From positions 1-39,965 of the forward strand of contig JAQUOM010000002.1 of the NCBI GenBank assembly GCA_028717105.1: DNA of 39,965 nucleotides, read 5' to 3'. This DNA is from Candidatus Omnitrophota bacterium (GTDB lineage: Bacteria; Omnitrophota; Gorgyraeia; Velamenicoccales; Velamenicoccaceae). Shown here one piece after another: positions 15,509 through 22,998 of this stretch. A model generated the notes under the pieces. It worked only from the letters and a program-made list of their open reading frames with translations, was not told the DNA's origin and did not search any database. The position numbers and the translations under genes are program-made. Each line of letters opens with the position of its first letter. The first letter of the stretch is position 1.

Positions 15509-15901
15509 TTATGCGACGTCCAGGTCTTTGGAGTTTTCCCACAACCCGTGGATATTGCAATAAGACACGGCGAGGATCTTTCCGGATTTATCGGTCTTAA
15601 AGACAACAGCACCCTCAGGATGTGTATAAACCGAACTTGTGTCCGGGCCTCCAACGGAAGCGCCGTGCGTTGTAAATTCTAACCGGGCCAGCTGATAAGG
15701 AAATTTTTCTCCGTGGGGATGAAAGAAGACATCGATCCAACAGATATGATGCTCCGTCTTGTTCGGATGCGGCACTTCCCTGCCTACGCTGACCGTCAAA
15801 CGAATATTTTCACCTTTCTTCGCCTTATCCGGGGCGTCGATGACAGGAACGTGTTTTTCCGTCTTCCAATCCGCGCTCTGAAACAGATCTTTGATCGTCA
15901 T
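15509..15901 (-). CDS. sor: Superoxide reductase (neelaredoxin type)
   Basis: A 130-aa single-domain superoxide reductase (class II, no N-terminal desulforedoxin domain). It reduces superoxide to hydrogen peroxide at an Fe(His)4Cys centre, a strategy of anaerobes and microaerophiles. All ligands can be placed: Glu15-Lys16 and His17 in TEKHVPVI, His45 in VPHPNKTEHHI, His51, then Cys115 and His118 in SYCNIHGLW. The ATG has AAAGGAG upstream and a clear terminator follows, so it looks monocistronic. Electrons would normally come from rubredoxin or a similar donor, and none is encoded in the window. Confidence 0.95.
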   Translation of the reverse strand: MTIKDLFQSADWKTEKHVPVIDAPDKAKKGENIRLTVSVGREVPHPNKTEHHICWIDVFFHPHGEKFPYQLARLEFTTHGASVGGPDTSSVYTHPEGAVVFKTDKSGKILAVSYCNIHGLWENSKDLDVA

Positions 15902-15919
15902 GAAGTCTCCTTTCGCATT

Positions 15920-16306
15920 TTAAGATGAATGAGAATCGGACGGCTCCTTAAAGCACTCTTCGATTTCCGCGATCGCATCCAAGGGATTAAAGGGTTTCTT
16001 CAGGCATCTCTTGATGCCGCAGATGCTTAAAAGATAATTAAAATCTTCTTTATAATACCCCGACATGGCGATGATCGGGATGTCGAGCATCTCCGTGAAA
16101 TACTTCAGTTCCGAGGCGATGTCGAACCCGCTTTTTTTGGGCATCTTGATATCCAGCATAACGACGTCCGGTTTGTCTTTCTTGATGATCTCCACCGCCT
16201 TCTCGCTGTCGTCCACCGAGACGACGTCATAACCGCCCTGCTCCAGGACCTCATGAAGCTCGCGCAAAAAATCCTTATCGTCGTCTATGAGCATGATCTT
16301 CTTCAC
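15920..16306 (-). CDS. Stand-alone receiver-domain response regulator
   Basis: A 128-aa CheY-like receiver without an output domain. The acidic pocket is DDD at 8-10, the phosphoacceptor is Asp52 (VVMLDIKMP), and the switch residues are Ser82 (AMSGYY) and Lys104 (LKKPF). It starts at a GTG with AAGGAG upstream. This GTG overlaps the stop of the degraded upstream frame by four bases (GTGA), as if the two were once a coupled sensor-regulator pair. It could serve a kinase elsewhere in the genome, including the Cache kinase of the hydrogenase operon, but nothing here proves this. Confidence 0.92.
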   Translation of the reverse strand: MKKIMLIDDDKDFLRELHEVLEQGGYDVVSVDDSEKAVEIIKKDKPDVVMLDIKMPKKSGFDIASELKYFTEMLDIPIIAMSGYYKEDFNYLLSICGIKRCLKKPFNPLDAIAEIEECFKEPSDSHSS

Positions 16307-16844
16307 AAAAACGTCTCCTTGTTCACATGGATGGACGGTCTATGGCTTCCATCATAATACATTGCAACATCCATGAAAAGGGCGAAAATCCGCTTTTTAT
16401 TGACCTCTTTCTCCTTCGCACAACTGGGCGAGACTACGGCAGGGAAGGCGCCCAAGCGCCCCCTTTTTGAGACCGGCGCGTAGACCCGCCGTCGGGCGAG
16501 AGGGCGCCCGCGCAACCTCAAGTAACCGACGAAAGCAAACTCAAAAAGGAAAAAATAAGAAATAACCGAAAAAAGGGGAGGACTTTCAGAAAGTCCCCGG
16601 AGAGGCCGTATGTCACGATCAGCCGGCCGGCCCATTCGTTCAATCCCTGCACCAGAGCGAAAGAGCCCAGCAAAAACCAGGGCAGTTTTGAGAATTCTTT
16701 GCGGTCAAGACAAAAACAAATCATGGCTAAAAATAAAAAGCCGGCAAAAAAAATAAAACATGTGACCCGTCCTCCGCCAAGAACCGGCTCGCCTGCTCTT
16801 GAGCGCAAAATGCCGGGGCTTCTTGCGTCTGCGCCGCCCCTCAA
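16303..16844 (-). pseudogene. Frameshifted remnant of a membrane sensor protein
   Basis: One frame (16844-16518) encodes three hydrophobic helices with LPWFLLGSFALVQGLNEWAG, a pattern I associate with N-terminal membrane regions of sensor kinases or cyclases. It stops shortly after LFLIFSFLSLL. The expected continuation, FLFEFAFVGYLRLRGRPLAR, is in another frame (16635-16303). The shift falls in a T-rich run (ATTTTTTCCTTTTTG, about 16540-16556), so either a true indel or a sequencing error is possible. No kinase or cyclase core follows, so the gene is truncated in any case. It abuts the receiver gene. Confidence 0.45.
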
Positions 16845-16873
16845 AGGACCTCACCGCAATGGGCAGGAAAAAT

Positions 16874-17308
16874 CTAGGACTTTCCGATATCTTCATTCCA
16901 AAGGTCAGGATACTTACGGATGAAATCTTCCATCATTTCCCGGCATTCCGGCAAATCGAGATCGGTCACACTGACACCGTGTTCTTCCAGAAACGTCCTG
17001 GCGCCGGCAAACGTCCGCGACTCACCGGCAACGACCTTTTTTATACCAAATTGCACGATAGCGCCCGCACACAGATAGCAGGGCATCAGGGTCGAATACA
17101 TCACCGTTCCCCGATAGGACCCCACCCTGCCTGCATCCTGTAAACAGTGGATCTCGGCGTGGAGGACCGGATCGTCCTTCTGGACCCTCTGGTTATGCCC
17201 CTTCCCGATCACCTCGCCCGCCCTGACAAGGACCGAACCGATAGGAATGCCGCCTTCTCCCAGGCCCTTTTTTGCCTCGGCGATCGCGGCCTGCATGAAT
17301 GGATCCAT
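16874..17308 (-). CDS. Cytosine deaminase, Fcy1-like (CDA fold)
   Basis: A 144-aa zinc-dependent nucleobase deaminase. The catalytic motifs are HAE (His50, Glu52) and PCYLC (Cys77, Cys80). The protein ends YPDLWNEDIGKS, close to the WFEDIGE end of yeast cytosine deaminase as I recall it, and GRVGSYRGTVMYSTLMPC also resembles that subgroup. This points to cytosine to uracil (pyrimidine salvage) and away from tRNA or guanine deaminases, though guanine deaminase is close in fold. The ATG at 17308 has AGAAGG upstream. It is last in a run of minus-strand genes and may be cotranscribed with the 54-aa protein. Confidence 0.85.
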   Translation of the reverse strand: MDPFMQAAIAEAKKGLGEGGIPIGSVLVRAGEVIGKGHNQRVQKDDPVLHAEIHCLQDAGRVGSYRGTVMYSTLMPCYLCAGAIVQFGIKKVVAGESRTFAGARTFLEEHGVSVTDLDLPECREMMEDFIRKYPDLWNEDIGKS

Positions 17309-17329
17309 AAAAACCTTCTGCTCCTGCTC

Positions 17330-17494
17330 TTACGCTCCTTGCGGCGCGTTATCGGCGACGAATTTCTTGATATCTTCAATATGTTCCAGGATCAATTTTG
17401 CCTTGTTTAAACCGAAGGAAAACGGATATCTCTCGTCCTCGCTCCTTTTAATGATCAGGACAGGCTTGCCTCTAAACTCTCCTCTCTCAACCAC
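17330..17494 (-). CDS. 54-aa conserved-looking small protein
   Basis: A short frame starting at GTG with an ideal AAGGAGG five bases upstream. The protein begins MVERGEFRGKPVLIIKRSED and ends in a helix around LILEHIEDIKKFV. The mix of a short beta hairpin with an RGKPVLIIKR strand, FSFGLNKAKL and an amphipathic helix suggests a folded micro-protein. I have a weak memory of similar small hypothetical proteins in anaerobes but cannot name a family. It lies 21 bases before the deaminase start and 30 bases after the secreted protein gene. Function unknown. Confidence 0.65.
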   Translation of the reverse strand: MVERGEFRGKPVLIIKRSEDERYPFSFGLNKAKLILEHIEDIKKFVADNAPQGA

Positions 17495-17524
17495 ACGGAC
17501 CTCCTTGTTTTATAGAAACACACA

Positions 17525-17962
17525 TCAGATAGGGCAGCCGCTCACGCCGCTTTTTTTGACTTTAAAAGAAGAATACGCCTGTTCGCTCTTTCTGTCCATA
17601 TAAACTTGCTTGAGGCCCCAGGTATAGGCCTGGCCGTCCTCAAAGACCTTGGCATCGATGACGACGGAATACTGGTCTTTGGGGACCTGCTTGACGATCA
17701 TCTGGGCGTCTTCGACCCTGTCGCGGCCCTTATAAAGACGGAAATCGTAATACTGCCGTTCCCACATACGGCCCACAAACGGGCTCCATTTGAATGTCAG
17801 CGTCTGCTTTCCCGTCAGGTCTACAACCTCTCCTGCCGGCTCCAAAAGCTGCGGTTCGGGAGCCAGGTCCGGCCAATCCGATGAGGCCACGACAAGACCC
17901 CCGGCCAATCCTACGAACCCCACCACGATCGCCAACCACGTCAACGCCCTTGTCTTTTTCAT
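17525..17962 (-). CDS. Secreted protein of the MMPL cassette, possible Fn3-like domain
   Basis: A 145-aa protein with a signal peptide (TWLAIVVGFVGLAGGLVVAS). The mature part reads LLEPAGEVVDLTGKQTLTFKW, YYDFRLYKG, YSVVIDAKVFEDGQAYTW and GLKQVYMDRKSEQAYSSFKV. This strand pattern with conserved Trp and Tyr residues looks like a fibronectin type III or similar beta-sandwich domain. It has one cysteine near the C-terminus (SGCPI). The ATG has GGGAGG upstream and lies 35 bases after the beta-barrel stop. A periplasmic accessory role in the ArsR-MMPL-LolA-like-barrel set is inferred from position only. Confidence 0.75.
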   Translation of the reverse strand: MKKTRALTWLAIVVGFVGLAGGLVVASSDWPDLAPEPQLLEPAGEVVDLTGKQTLTFKWSPFVGRMWERQYYDFRLYKGRDRVEDAQMIVKQVPKDQYSVVIDAKVFEDGQAYTWGLKQVYMDRKSEQAYSSFKVKKSGVSGCPI

Positions 17963-17997
17963 GGCTCCTCCCTGTTGACCTCGTCATCCTCCATGCC

Positions 17998-19296
17998 CTA
18001 GAAACTATAGCGGACGCGGACATAAACATTCTTGTCCCTGCGCATCTGGGCGAATTCCGTATGCGTATCTCCACCCCAGGGAATATTGACGCCCCAGGTC
18101 AATTTCCACTGGTCCGTCATATCATAAGACACATATCCGCGGAAATACCCGTCCAGGTCCGACGGCGAAAAAAACGTGAACAAGGAAACGGCCACGGTCT
18201 GGTTCTTAAAAAACTTGGTGATCCTGTTGGTCAACAGGTGCCGGTATTCATCCCAGAAATAATCCAACGGCAGAAGCGCCTCCGTATACCCTTCATAATC
18301 CAGCTTCTGTTCATAATAATACTGGAAGCCGATCTTCAGGTCGCCGCCGAGGTCTTTTTCGTAACCGGCCATGGCCTTAAGCATAGAATTTTCGATCAGG
18401 CGGTTGTCCCCGTGATCGTCCTGGGGAGAATGAACATAACCAAACTCGACATTGCCGATGCCTCCGGCAAAAGGCCCCCGGATGCTTGCGCCGAAAATAT
18501 CCTGGCGTTCATAGAAAAGCTCGCGCGCCGCTTCGTTCAGATAACTGCGCGGCGACTTGTCAAACCCTCTAAAGACATACAGGGCGCCTTCGTTAGAGCC
18601 GAAATTACGGAAAAACCTGAGCGCGTATTCAAAGTTCTCCGCCTGCCACCCCGGCTCCACAAGCATGCGGTCCGAATTCGTGCCGGCGACCCCCCGCTGA
18701 AAAGAATCAAAAAAAGACAAGCGTTGGCCGTCCGGCAGGGTGTTAGGCTCGGCATGCGTGATGAGGACGAAATCCGCGTTTGCCGCATCCGTATAAAACG
18801 AAAACCGCAGGGCGTCCGACGGTTTTTTCAGATATTCATCATCGCGTCCGATATAGAAAGAAACATAATCTTTAGGGAAAGCGTCGTTGATGAACAGGTA
18901 ATCTCCCGTCCCCCACGTCAGGACCTGGCGGCCAACCCTGACATCCATGAAATCCGCCGGGCTCATCACCATATTGGCTTCGCGCAATGCGAAGTCCGTC
19001 TTGCCGCCGAAATACTCATCCACCAGGAAATCGCCCTTAAAAACAAACTGACTCTTCCATCGCCCGAGAATATCGCCCCCGGAAAAAAAATAATCGGTCT
19101 TCAGCTGCAGCCGCTGCTCCAGCATATTGTAGCGGTCGTGTTTGGTCTGGTCTTCGACCCAGCGGCCGCCGAAGGCATACTCAAAAAACCCGTGCCACCG
19201 CAAAGGCTCGGCACGGAGGCCGGGCGCAAAAACACCGATCAGGGCCGCGCCCGCCGCGGCCCAAATCATCCGACGAAAGATCAATCTTTGATCCAT
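17998..19296 (-). CDS. Outer-membrane beta-barrel protein of the MMPL cassette (DUF1302-like?)
   Basis: A 432-aa exported protein with a signal peptide ending near APGLRAEPL. The mature chain is dense in aromatic alternating strands and ends YVRVRYSF, a barrel terminal signature. Early motifs are LRWHGFFEYAFGGRW, QLKTDYFFSGG and GRQVLTWGTGDYLFINDAFP. The last resembles the GRQ..WG pattern of DUF1302 and related porins. The gene overlaps the end of the LolA-like gene by 16 bases. I infer it is the outer-membrane exit or receptor of a lipid or hydrophobic-compound pathway driven by the MMPL protein. The long opposite-strand frame over it is only a shadow. Confidence 0.82.
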   Translation of the reverse strand: MDQRLIFRRMIWAAAGAALIGVFAPGLRAEPLRWHGFFEYAFGGRWVEDQTKHDRYNMLEQRLQLKTDYFFSGGDILGRWKSQFVFKGDFLVDEYFGGKTDFALREANMVMSPADFMDVRVGRQVLTWGTGDYLFINDAFPKDYVSFYIGRDDEYLKKPSDALRFSFYTDAANADFVLITHAEPNTLPDGQRLSFFDSFQRGVAGTNSDRMLVEPGWQAENFEYALRFFRNFGSNEGALYVFRGFDKSPRSYLNEAARELFYERQDIFGASIRGPFAGGIGNVEFGYVHSPQDDHGDNRLIENSMLKAMAGYEKDLGGDLKIGFQYYYEQKLDYEGYTEALLPLDYFWDEYRHLLTNRITKFFKNQTVAVSLFTFFSPSDLDGYFRGYVSYDMTDQWKLTWGVNIPWGGDTHTEFAQMRRDKNVYVRVRYSF

Positions 19297-20078
19297 TGGA
19301 AAGGCGGCTTACGCAGGTAACGTTCGCTGAAGACATCTTCCTCCAAACCGATATCGTATTCCACGTTGTCGAAAATGGCGATCGTGGAACTCGATGCATT
19401 GAGGTCTGTTGCCTTCATCTTTGTGATCGTGAGATATCCCTGGATCTCTTTGGTCTCTACGGCTTCCATGCGGCGATACAATTTGCCGTTTTTATCGTAA
19501 TACTCGGCCATGACGGGGACAAAGCTGTCCTTATTGATACGGGTGACGTAATAGGAAAACTCCACCGTGCCTTTGTCTTTCGGGGTATTTTTGATCTCGT
19601 ATGTCTTGTCATCGCCGCCCGCGAGTTCGTGTGTATCCAGGGCCAGGCCGCGACCCGAGATATCTTCATAGAGGAAATTCGTCCCGGCAAAACTGGAACG
19701 CTTGTCAGAGGCGGCGATCCGGCGCACGAGGTCTAACGCCGGCAGATATAACCACCTGTCGTCATCCAGGCCCGGATGTTTCCAGACGATATACGCCATC
19801 CCCTTGACATCGGTGGGCCTGTGGAAATAAACGTAATACTTCTGTTCGGCATCATCACCGATATCAAGCCGCAAGATGGACATGACGCGCTGCCGGGCGC
19901 GGCCCTGGGCGTCCGTCACGGTCATTTCGACTCTGGCGCGGCCGTCCTTACCCTGATAATAAGCGATGCGATTGGCCTTCCGTACGATCTCCTCTGCTGT
20001 CGGATCCCCCGCCTCAACGCGAACAGCCGTTCCCAAGAGAAGTCCGCATCCGAAAACAATACATAATACTTTTTTCAT
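19281..20078 (-). CDS. LolA-like outer-membrane lipoprotein-sorting protein
   Basis: A 265-aa periplasmic carrier with a signal peptide (MKKVLCIVFGCGLLLGT, cleavage near VEAGDP). The mature domain begins PTAEEIVRKANRIAYYQGKD and includes MAYIVWKHPGLDDDRWLYLP, LVRRIAASDKRSSFAGTNF and DISGR. This combination marks the LolA-like family annotated as outer membrane lipoprotein-sorting proteins, which usually sit beside MMPL/RND transporters. The ATG at 20078 has GGGGAGG upstream; an upstream start at 20105 has none. It lies 62 bases after the transporter and overlaps the barrel gene. It probably ferries a lipid or other hydrophobic cargo across the periplasm. Confidence 0.88.
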   Translation of the reverse strand: MKKVLCIVFGCGLLLGTAVRVEAGDPTAEEIVRKANRIAYYQGKDGRARVEMTVTDAQGRARQRVMSILRLDIGDDAEQKYYVYFHRPTDVKGMAYIVWKHPGLDDDRWLYLPALDLVRRIAASDKRSSFAGTNFLYEDISGRGLALDTHELAGGDDKTYEIKNTPKDKGTVEFSYYVTRINKDSFVPVMAEYYDKNGKLYRRMEAVETKEIQGYLTITKMKATDLNASSSTIAIFDNVEYDIGLEEDVFSERYLRKPPFQWIKD

Positions 20079-20140
20079 GGTCATCCTCCCCTGGACATAT
20101 GACACAAGGATTCCCGCCTCTCGATCAATGAACGCACGGT

Positions 20141-22654
20141 CTAAACCGCCCTGTTACGGATGCGGCCGGCGATAAAACAAGCGCCCCCCAACACCGCAAC
20201 AACCATGACCGCGATGACCGTTGCGACATTCCATCGCGTCACGGAATAACCCAAAAGAACATAAAGGACAGCCGCGGCCAGCATCGCCGCCAGCAACATA
20301 CACTGACCGCAGGCGCAACGGCTGATCTTCTTCCCGGGATCCAGATGTCCGAAAACTACCCGTGGTGCCGCAGAAATAATGGCCGGCAAGACCAAAAGCG
20401 TGCCGATACTGGAAACAATCATGATCATCAGCATAAAAAAACCAACGGTCTTGTAAGGCACCAGGGACGACAAGAAAAGCGGCGAGAAAGCGATCGAGAT
20501 GACCAGGGCATTGCGGACCAGGGCGCGCGCCGGCGGGCCGAACATCTCCCGTGCCGCATCCGGCCAATTCAATTTTGTCTTATAGGCCTGGCGCGACCGT
20601 TCAATGAAATGGATCGCATAGTCGATGGAAAGCCCCAGGGTGAGCGCAGAAAGTACGGCCACAGGCATATCATATTCTTTGCCTAAAAACCCGAGCATGC
20701 TGTAAATAAAAATGATCGTCACCGTCATGGGGATCATGGACAGCAATCCCACCAAAGGCGACCGGAACAAGATCACCATCATCAACAACACGATAAGGAA
20801 ACTTCCCAGGAAGTTCACGAACATCCCGACCACCATCTTGTCCTGCCAAACCATATTGATATAGGTCAAACCCGACCAGTGATAGGCCAGAGGGCGCGGC
20901 GCCGGATGCTCCGTTAAAAATGCTTCGACCTGCTTGACGACCTTCGCCATATCGCGGTTATCGCCGGACTTCAGCTGCAGCCAGAGATTGGCCTTGCCGT
21001 AATCCGGCGTCACAAAATGCCAAAGATCGTCGGGCTTGTGGGAATTCTGGAACAAAAGAAGGCATTGCGCCACCGCTTCTTTCGTCGGCGGGATCACACG
21101 GTTCTTCTTGCCGCCTCCCAAAAGTTCATCATAAACCTTAGAGGTAATATCAGAAAGCGACGTTGATTTTCCCACGCTGCCCCGGCGCAATAGATCCTCC
21201 TGTAAATCGCGGACATAGTTGAGCAAGGCCGGATCAAGAAAAACTTCTTCGGTTTCGTCTTGAGACTGCAGGACAAGGTAAGCGCCGTAGGTACCGCCGA
21301 AATGCCGGTTCAGCACGGCATCGGCCACGCGGATAGGATGTCCGGGAGAAAACCATTTCGTAGGATTGTCGTTAACTTTGATACGCAGGAGGCCGAAAAC
21401 GGAGACGACCACCACAAGGACCGTCCCTGCCAGTACAAGCTTCCAGCGTTCAACAGCAAGGCGGCGCACCTGTTCTAAAATGATATGCTCCAGGCCGGTT
21501 GGGTCCTCCTTATGGTCTACTCCGAAAGATGCCATGCGCGAAGCATCCATAAGGGCCACATAAGCGGGGATAAAAAGGACCGTCGTCAACCATGCCAGGG
21601 CAACGCCGATCGCCACAAAGATCCCGAACACCTGGACCGGCGGAATAGGTGCGAAAGAGAGAGAAAAGAACCCGGCGACGGTCGTCAAGGACGTGAACAG
21701 ATTGGGCAGAAAGAGCTTGCGCATCACATGACGGATGGCCTCCTCCTTATTGGGAAAAAGGCGGTACTCTTCATAAAAATCACTTAAAAGATGGATGGAG
21801 TCCAGGACGCAGATCGGCAGAAGAAAAATGGGGATCATGGAACTCATGATATGGATAGGGAATCCCAGGCCGACCATCAGCCCCATTGTCAAGATGACGA
21901 CATCCGCAGCCATGAGCAACGGAAGAACGACAAGCCGCGCGTTCTTGAAGAAAAACCACATCAAAAGAAAAATAACGATCATCGCCGCCGGCGCCGAGAC
22001 CCCCATCTGAACGAACATCTCATGCCCGAAAGCATCTTCAGCCAAAGGCAACCCTGTCATATAATACTGCTCTTCTCCCGCCATAGCCTGCGTCAGGCCT
22101 CCGATTTTCCCGGCGATCGCATAACTCAACTTCTTCTCTTTAATGGGGACATAGATCGCCAGCGCGCGGCCGTCCTCGGAGACAAGCGTATTGTAAAACA
22201 TGGGGTTATCCATGGCCCGGGAACGGATCCACCGGGCCTCCGTTTCCGTATAGGGCGGCGCATGCATGAGCCACTGAAAACGCACGGAACCGGCCTCATC
22301 ACCCTGGACGTCGTCCTTTGTCGAAAGGCTGATCATATCATAGGCAATGACGCCTTCGATCCTGCCGATCTCCCGGGTAAGGTCATAGACGTGTTCGAGC
22401 GTTTGCGGGTTAAAGACGCCTTCGGGATGGGATTCGTTGACCACGCCGACAACGATATAATCATAAAGGGCAAACTCCTTCTTGACCTCCTGATGGAATC
22501 GCCGGACGAACTCGTTTTCCGGAAGCATGTTCTCAGGGTCCGTGTCGATCCGGATGCGCAAGAATTGAGCCAGCGCGGCAACGGTCAGAATCCCCGCGAT
22601 CAAAAAGACGATCTTCGGCTTCTTTAAGGCAAAGGCAACCATTCTATCCAGCAT
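20141..22654 (-). CDS. MMPL/RND-family transporter with extra C-terminal helices and a CxCxxC motif
   Basis: An 837-aa inner-membrane exporter of the MMPL (HAE2-like) RND branch. It has two repeats, each with a large periplasmic loop after the first helix and five more helices. Proton-relay acidic residues are visible in CVLDSIHLLSDF (repeat 1) and LGLSIDYAIHFIER (repeat 2). After the last standard helix a tail adds CACGQC and two more TM segments (MLLAAMLAAAVLYVLLGYSV and VATVIAVMVVAVLGGACFI), which are unusual. The ATG at 22654 has AAGGAG upstream. Genes for a LolA-like carrier and a barrel follow at once. Lipid export similar to HpnN or MmpL proteins is the likely role; the substrate is unknown. 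Confidence 0.92.
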   Translation of the reverse strand: MLDRMVAFALKKPKIVFLIAGILTVAALAQFLRIRIDTDPENMLPENEFVRRFHQEVKKEFALYDYIVVGVVNESHPEGVFNPQTLEHVYDLTREIGRIEGVIAYDMISLSTKDDVQGDEAGSVRFQWLMHAPPYTETEARWIRSRAMDNPMFYNTLVSEDGRALAIYVPIKEKKLSYAIAGKIGGLTQAMAGEEQYYMTGLPLAEDAFGHEMFVQMGVSAPAAMIVIFLLMWFFFKNARLVVLPLLMAADVVILTMGLMVGLGFPIHIMSSMIPIFLLPICVLDSIHLLSDFYEEYRLFPNKEEAIRHVMRKLFLPNLFTSLTTVAGFFSLSFAPIPPVQVFGIFVAIGVALAWLTTVLFIPAYVALMDASRMASFGVDHKEDPTGLEHIILEQVRRLAVERWKLVLAGTVLVVVVSVFGLLRIKVNDNPTKWFSPGHPIRVADAVLNRHFGGTYGAYLVLQSQDETEEVFLDPALLNYVRDLQEDLLRRGSVGKSTSLSDITSKVYDELLGGGKKNRVIPPTKEAVAQCLLLFQNSHKPDDLWHFVTPDYGKANLWLQLKSGDNRDMAKVVKQVEAFLTEHPAPRPLAYHWSGLTYINMVWQDKMVVGMFVNFLGSFLIVLLMMVILFRSPLVGLLSMIPMTVTIIFIYSMLGFLGKEYDMPVAVLSALTLGLSIDYAIHFIERSRQAYKTKLNWPDAAREMFGPPARALVRNALVISIAFSPLFLSSLVPYKTVGFFMLMIMIVSSIGTLLVLPAIISAAPRVVFGHLDPGKKISRCACGQCMLLAAMLAAAVLYVLLGYSVTRWNVATVIAVMVVAVLGGACFIAGRIRNRAV

Positions 22655-22680
22655 GGACAGATCTCCTTGAATACGGGACA

Positions 22681-22938
22681 TTACTTCAGGATATTGAGGA
22701 TTTTGAGCGCGCGCTCATCGACAACCCGATAGCAGGTCTTAACGCCCTTTTTCTGCGGCACGATGACGCCGCATTTACGCATCACCGACAGATGCTGCGA
22801 AACGGTAGACTGCGGCAACCCGAGCGCCGCGACGATCCTGCCGACGTTACATCCGTGGCGGGCAAGCCCTTCGAGGATCTGCAGGCGTACCGGGTGCCCC
22901 ATCGCTTTCAACAATTCGCTGGCCGACTGTTTATTCAT
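22681..22938 (-). CDS. ArsR-family repressor of the MMPL cassette
   Basis: An 85-aa winged-helix repressor with AMGHPVRLQILEGL, the recognition helix in LPQSTVSQHLSVMRK, and a wing PQKKGVKTCYRV. The metal site ELCVCDL of ArsR/SmtB is absent. Cysteines are at 30 (HGCNV), 56 (RKCGV) and 69 (KTCYR), so a thiol or sulfide switch like SqrR/BigR is possible. A 28-bp inverted repeat overlapping the promoter lies just upstream of its AAAGGAG ribosome site. It is the first gene of the cassette, 26 bases before the transporter ATG. Autoregulation and control of the MMPL-LolA-like-barrel genes are inferred. Confidence 0.92.
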   Translation of the reverse strand: MNKQSASELLKAMGHPVRLQILEGLARHGCNVGRIVAALGLPQSTVSQHLSVMRKCGVIVPQKKGVKTCYRVVDERALKILNILK

Positions 22939-22950
22939 CGGGGATCTCCT

Positions 22951-22978
22951 TTATCGCATTATCTAAATAATACGATAA
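22951..22978. promoter_or_regulatory. Candidate ArsR operator, 28-bp inverted repeat
   Basis: Arms TTATCG.ATTAT and ATAAT.CGATAA; 12 of 14 opposing positions pair. It overlaps the -10 box of the arsR promoter and ends 12 bases before the arsR ATG. Confidence 0.8.
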
Positions 22979-22995
22979 ATAGAGAGGTTCGTCAA
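22967..22995 (-). promoter_or_regulatory. Sigma70-type promoter of arsR and the MMPL cassette
   Basis: Minus strand: TTGACG (22995-22990), 17-bp spacer, TATTAT (22972-22967). The -10 box lies within the inverted repeat, so a bound ArsR would block RNA polymerase. Confidence 0.75.
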
Positions 22996-22998
22996 GGG

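Noticed and set aside
15352-15654. 100-aa minus-strand frame across the end of superoxide reductase
   Set aside because: It overlaps a well-supported gene and two terminators, and has no recognisable domain.
17794-19320. 508-aa open frame on the plus strand opposite the beta-barrel gene
   Set aside because: It has no ribosome site, starts inside another gene, and its composition is that of an antisense shadow. The minus-strand frame has a signal peptide and barrel end.
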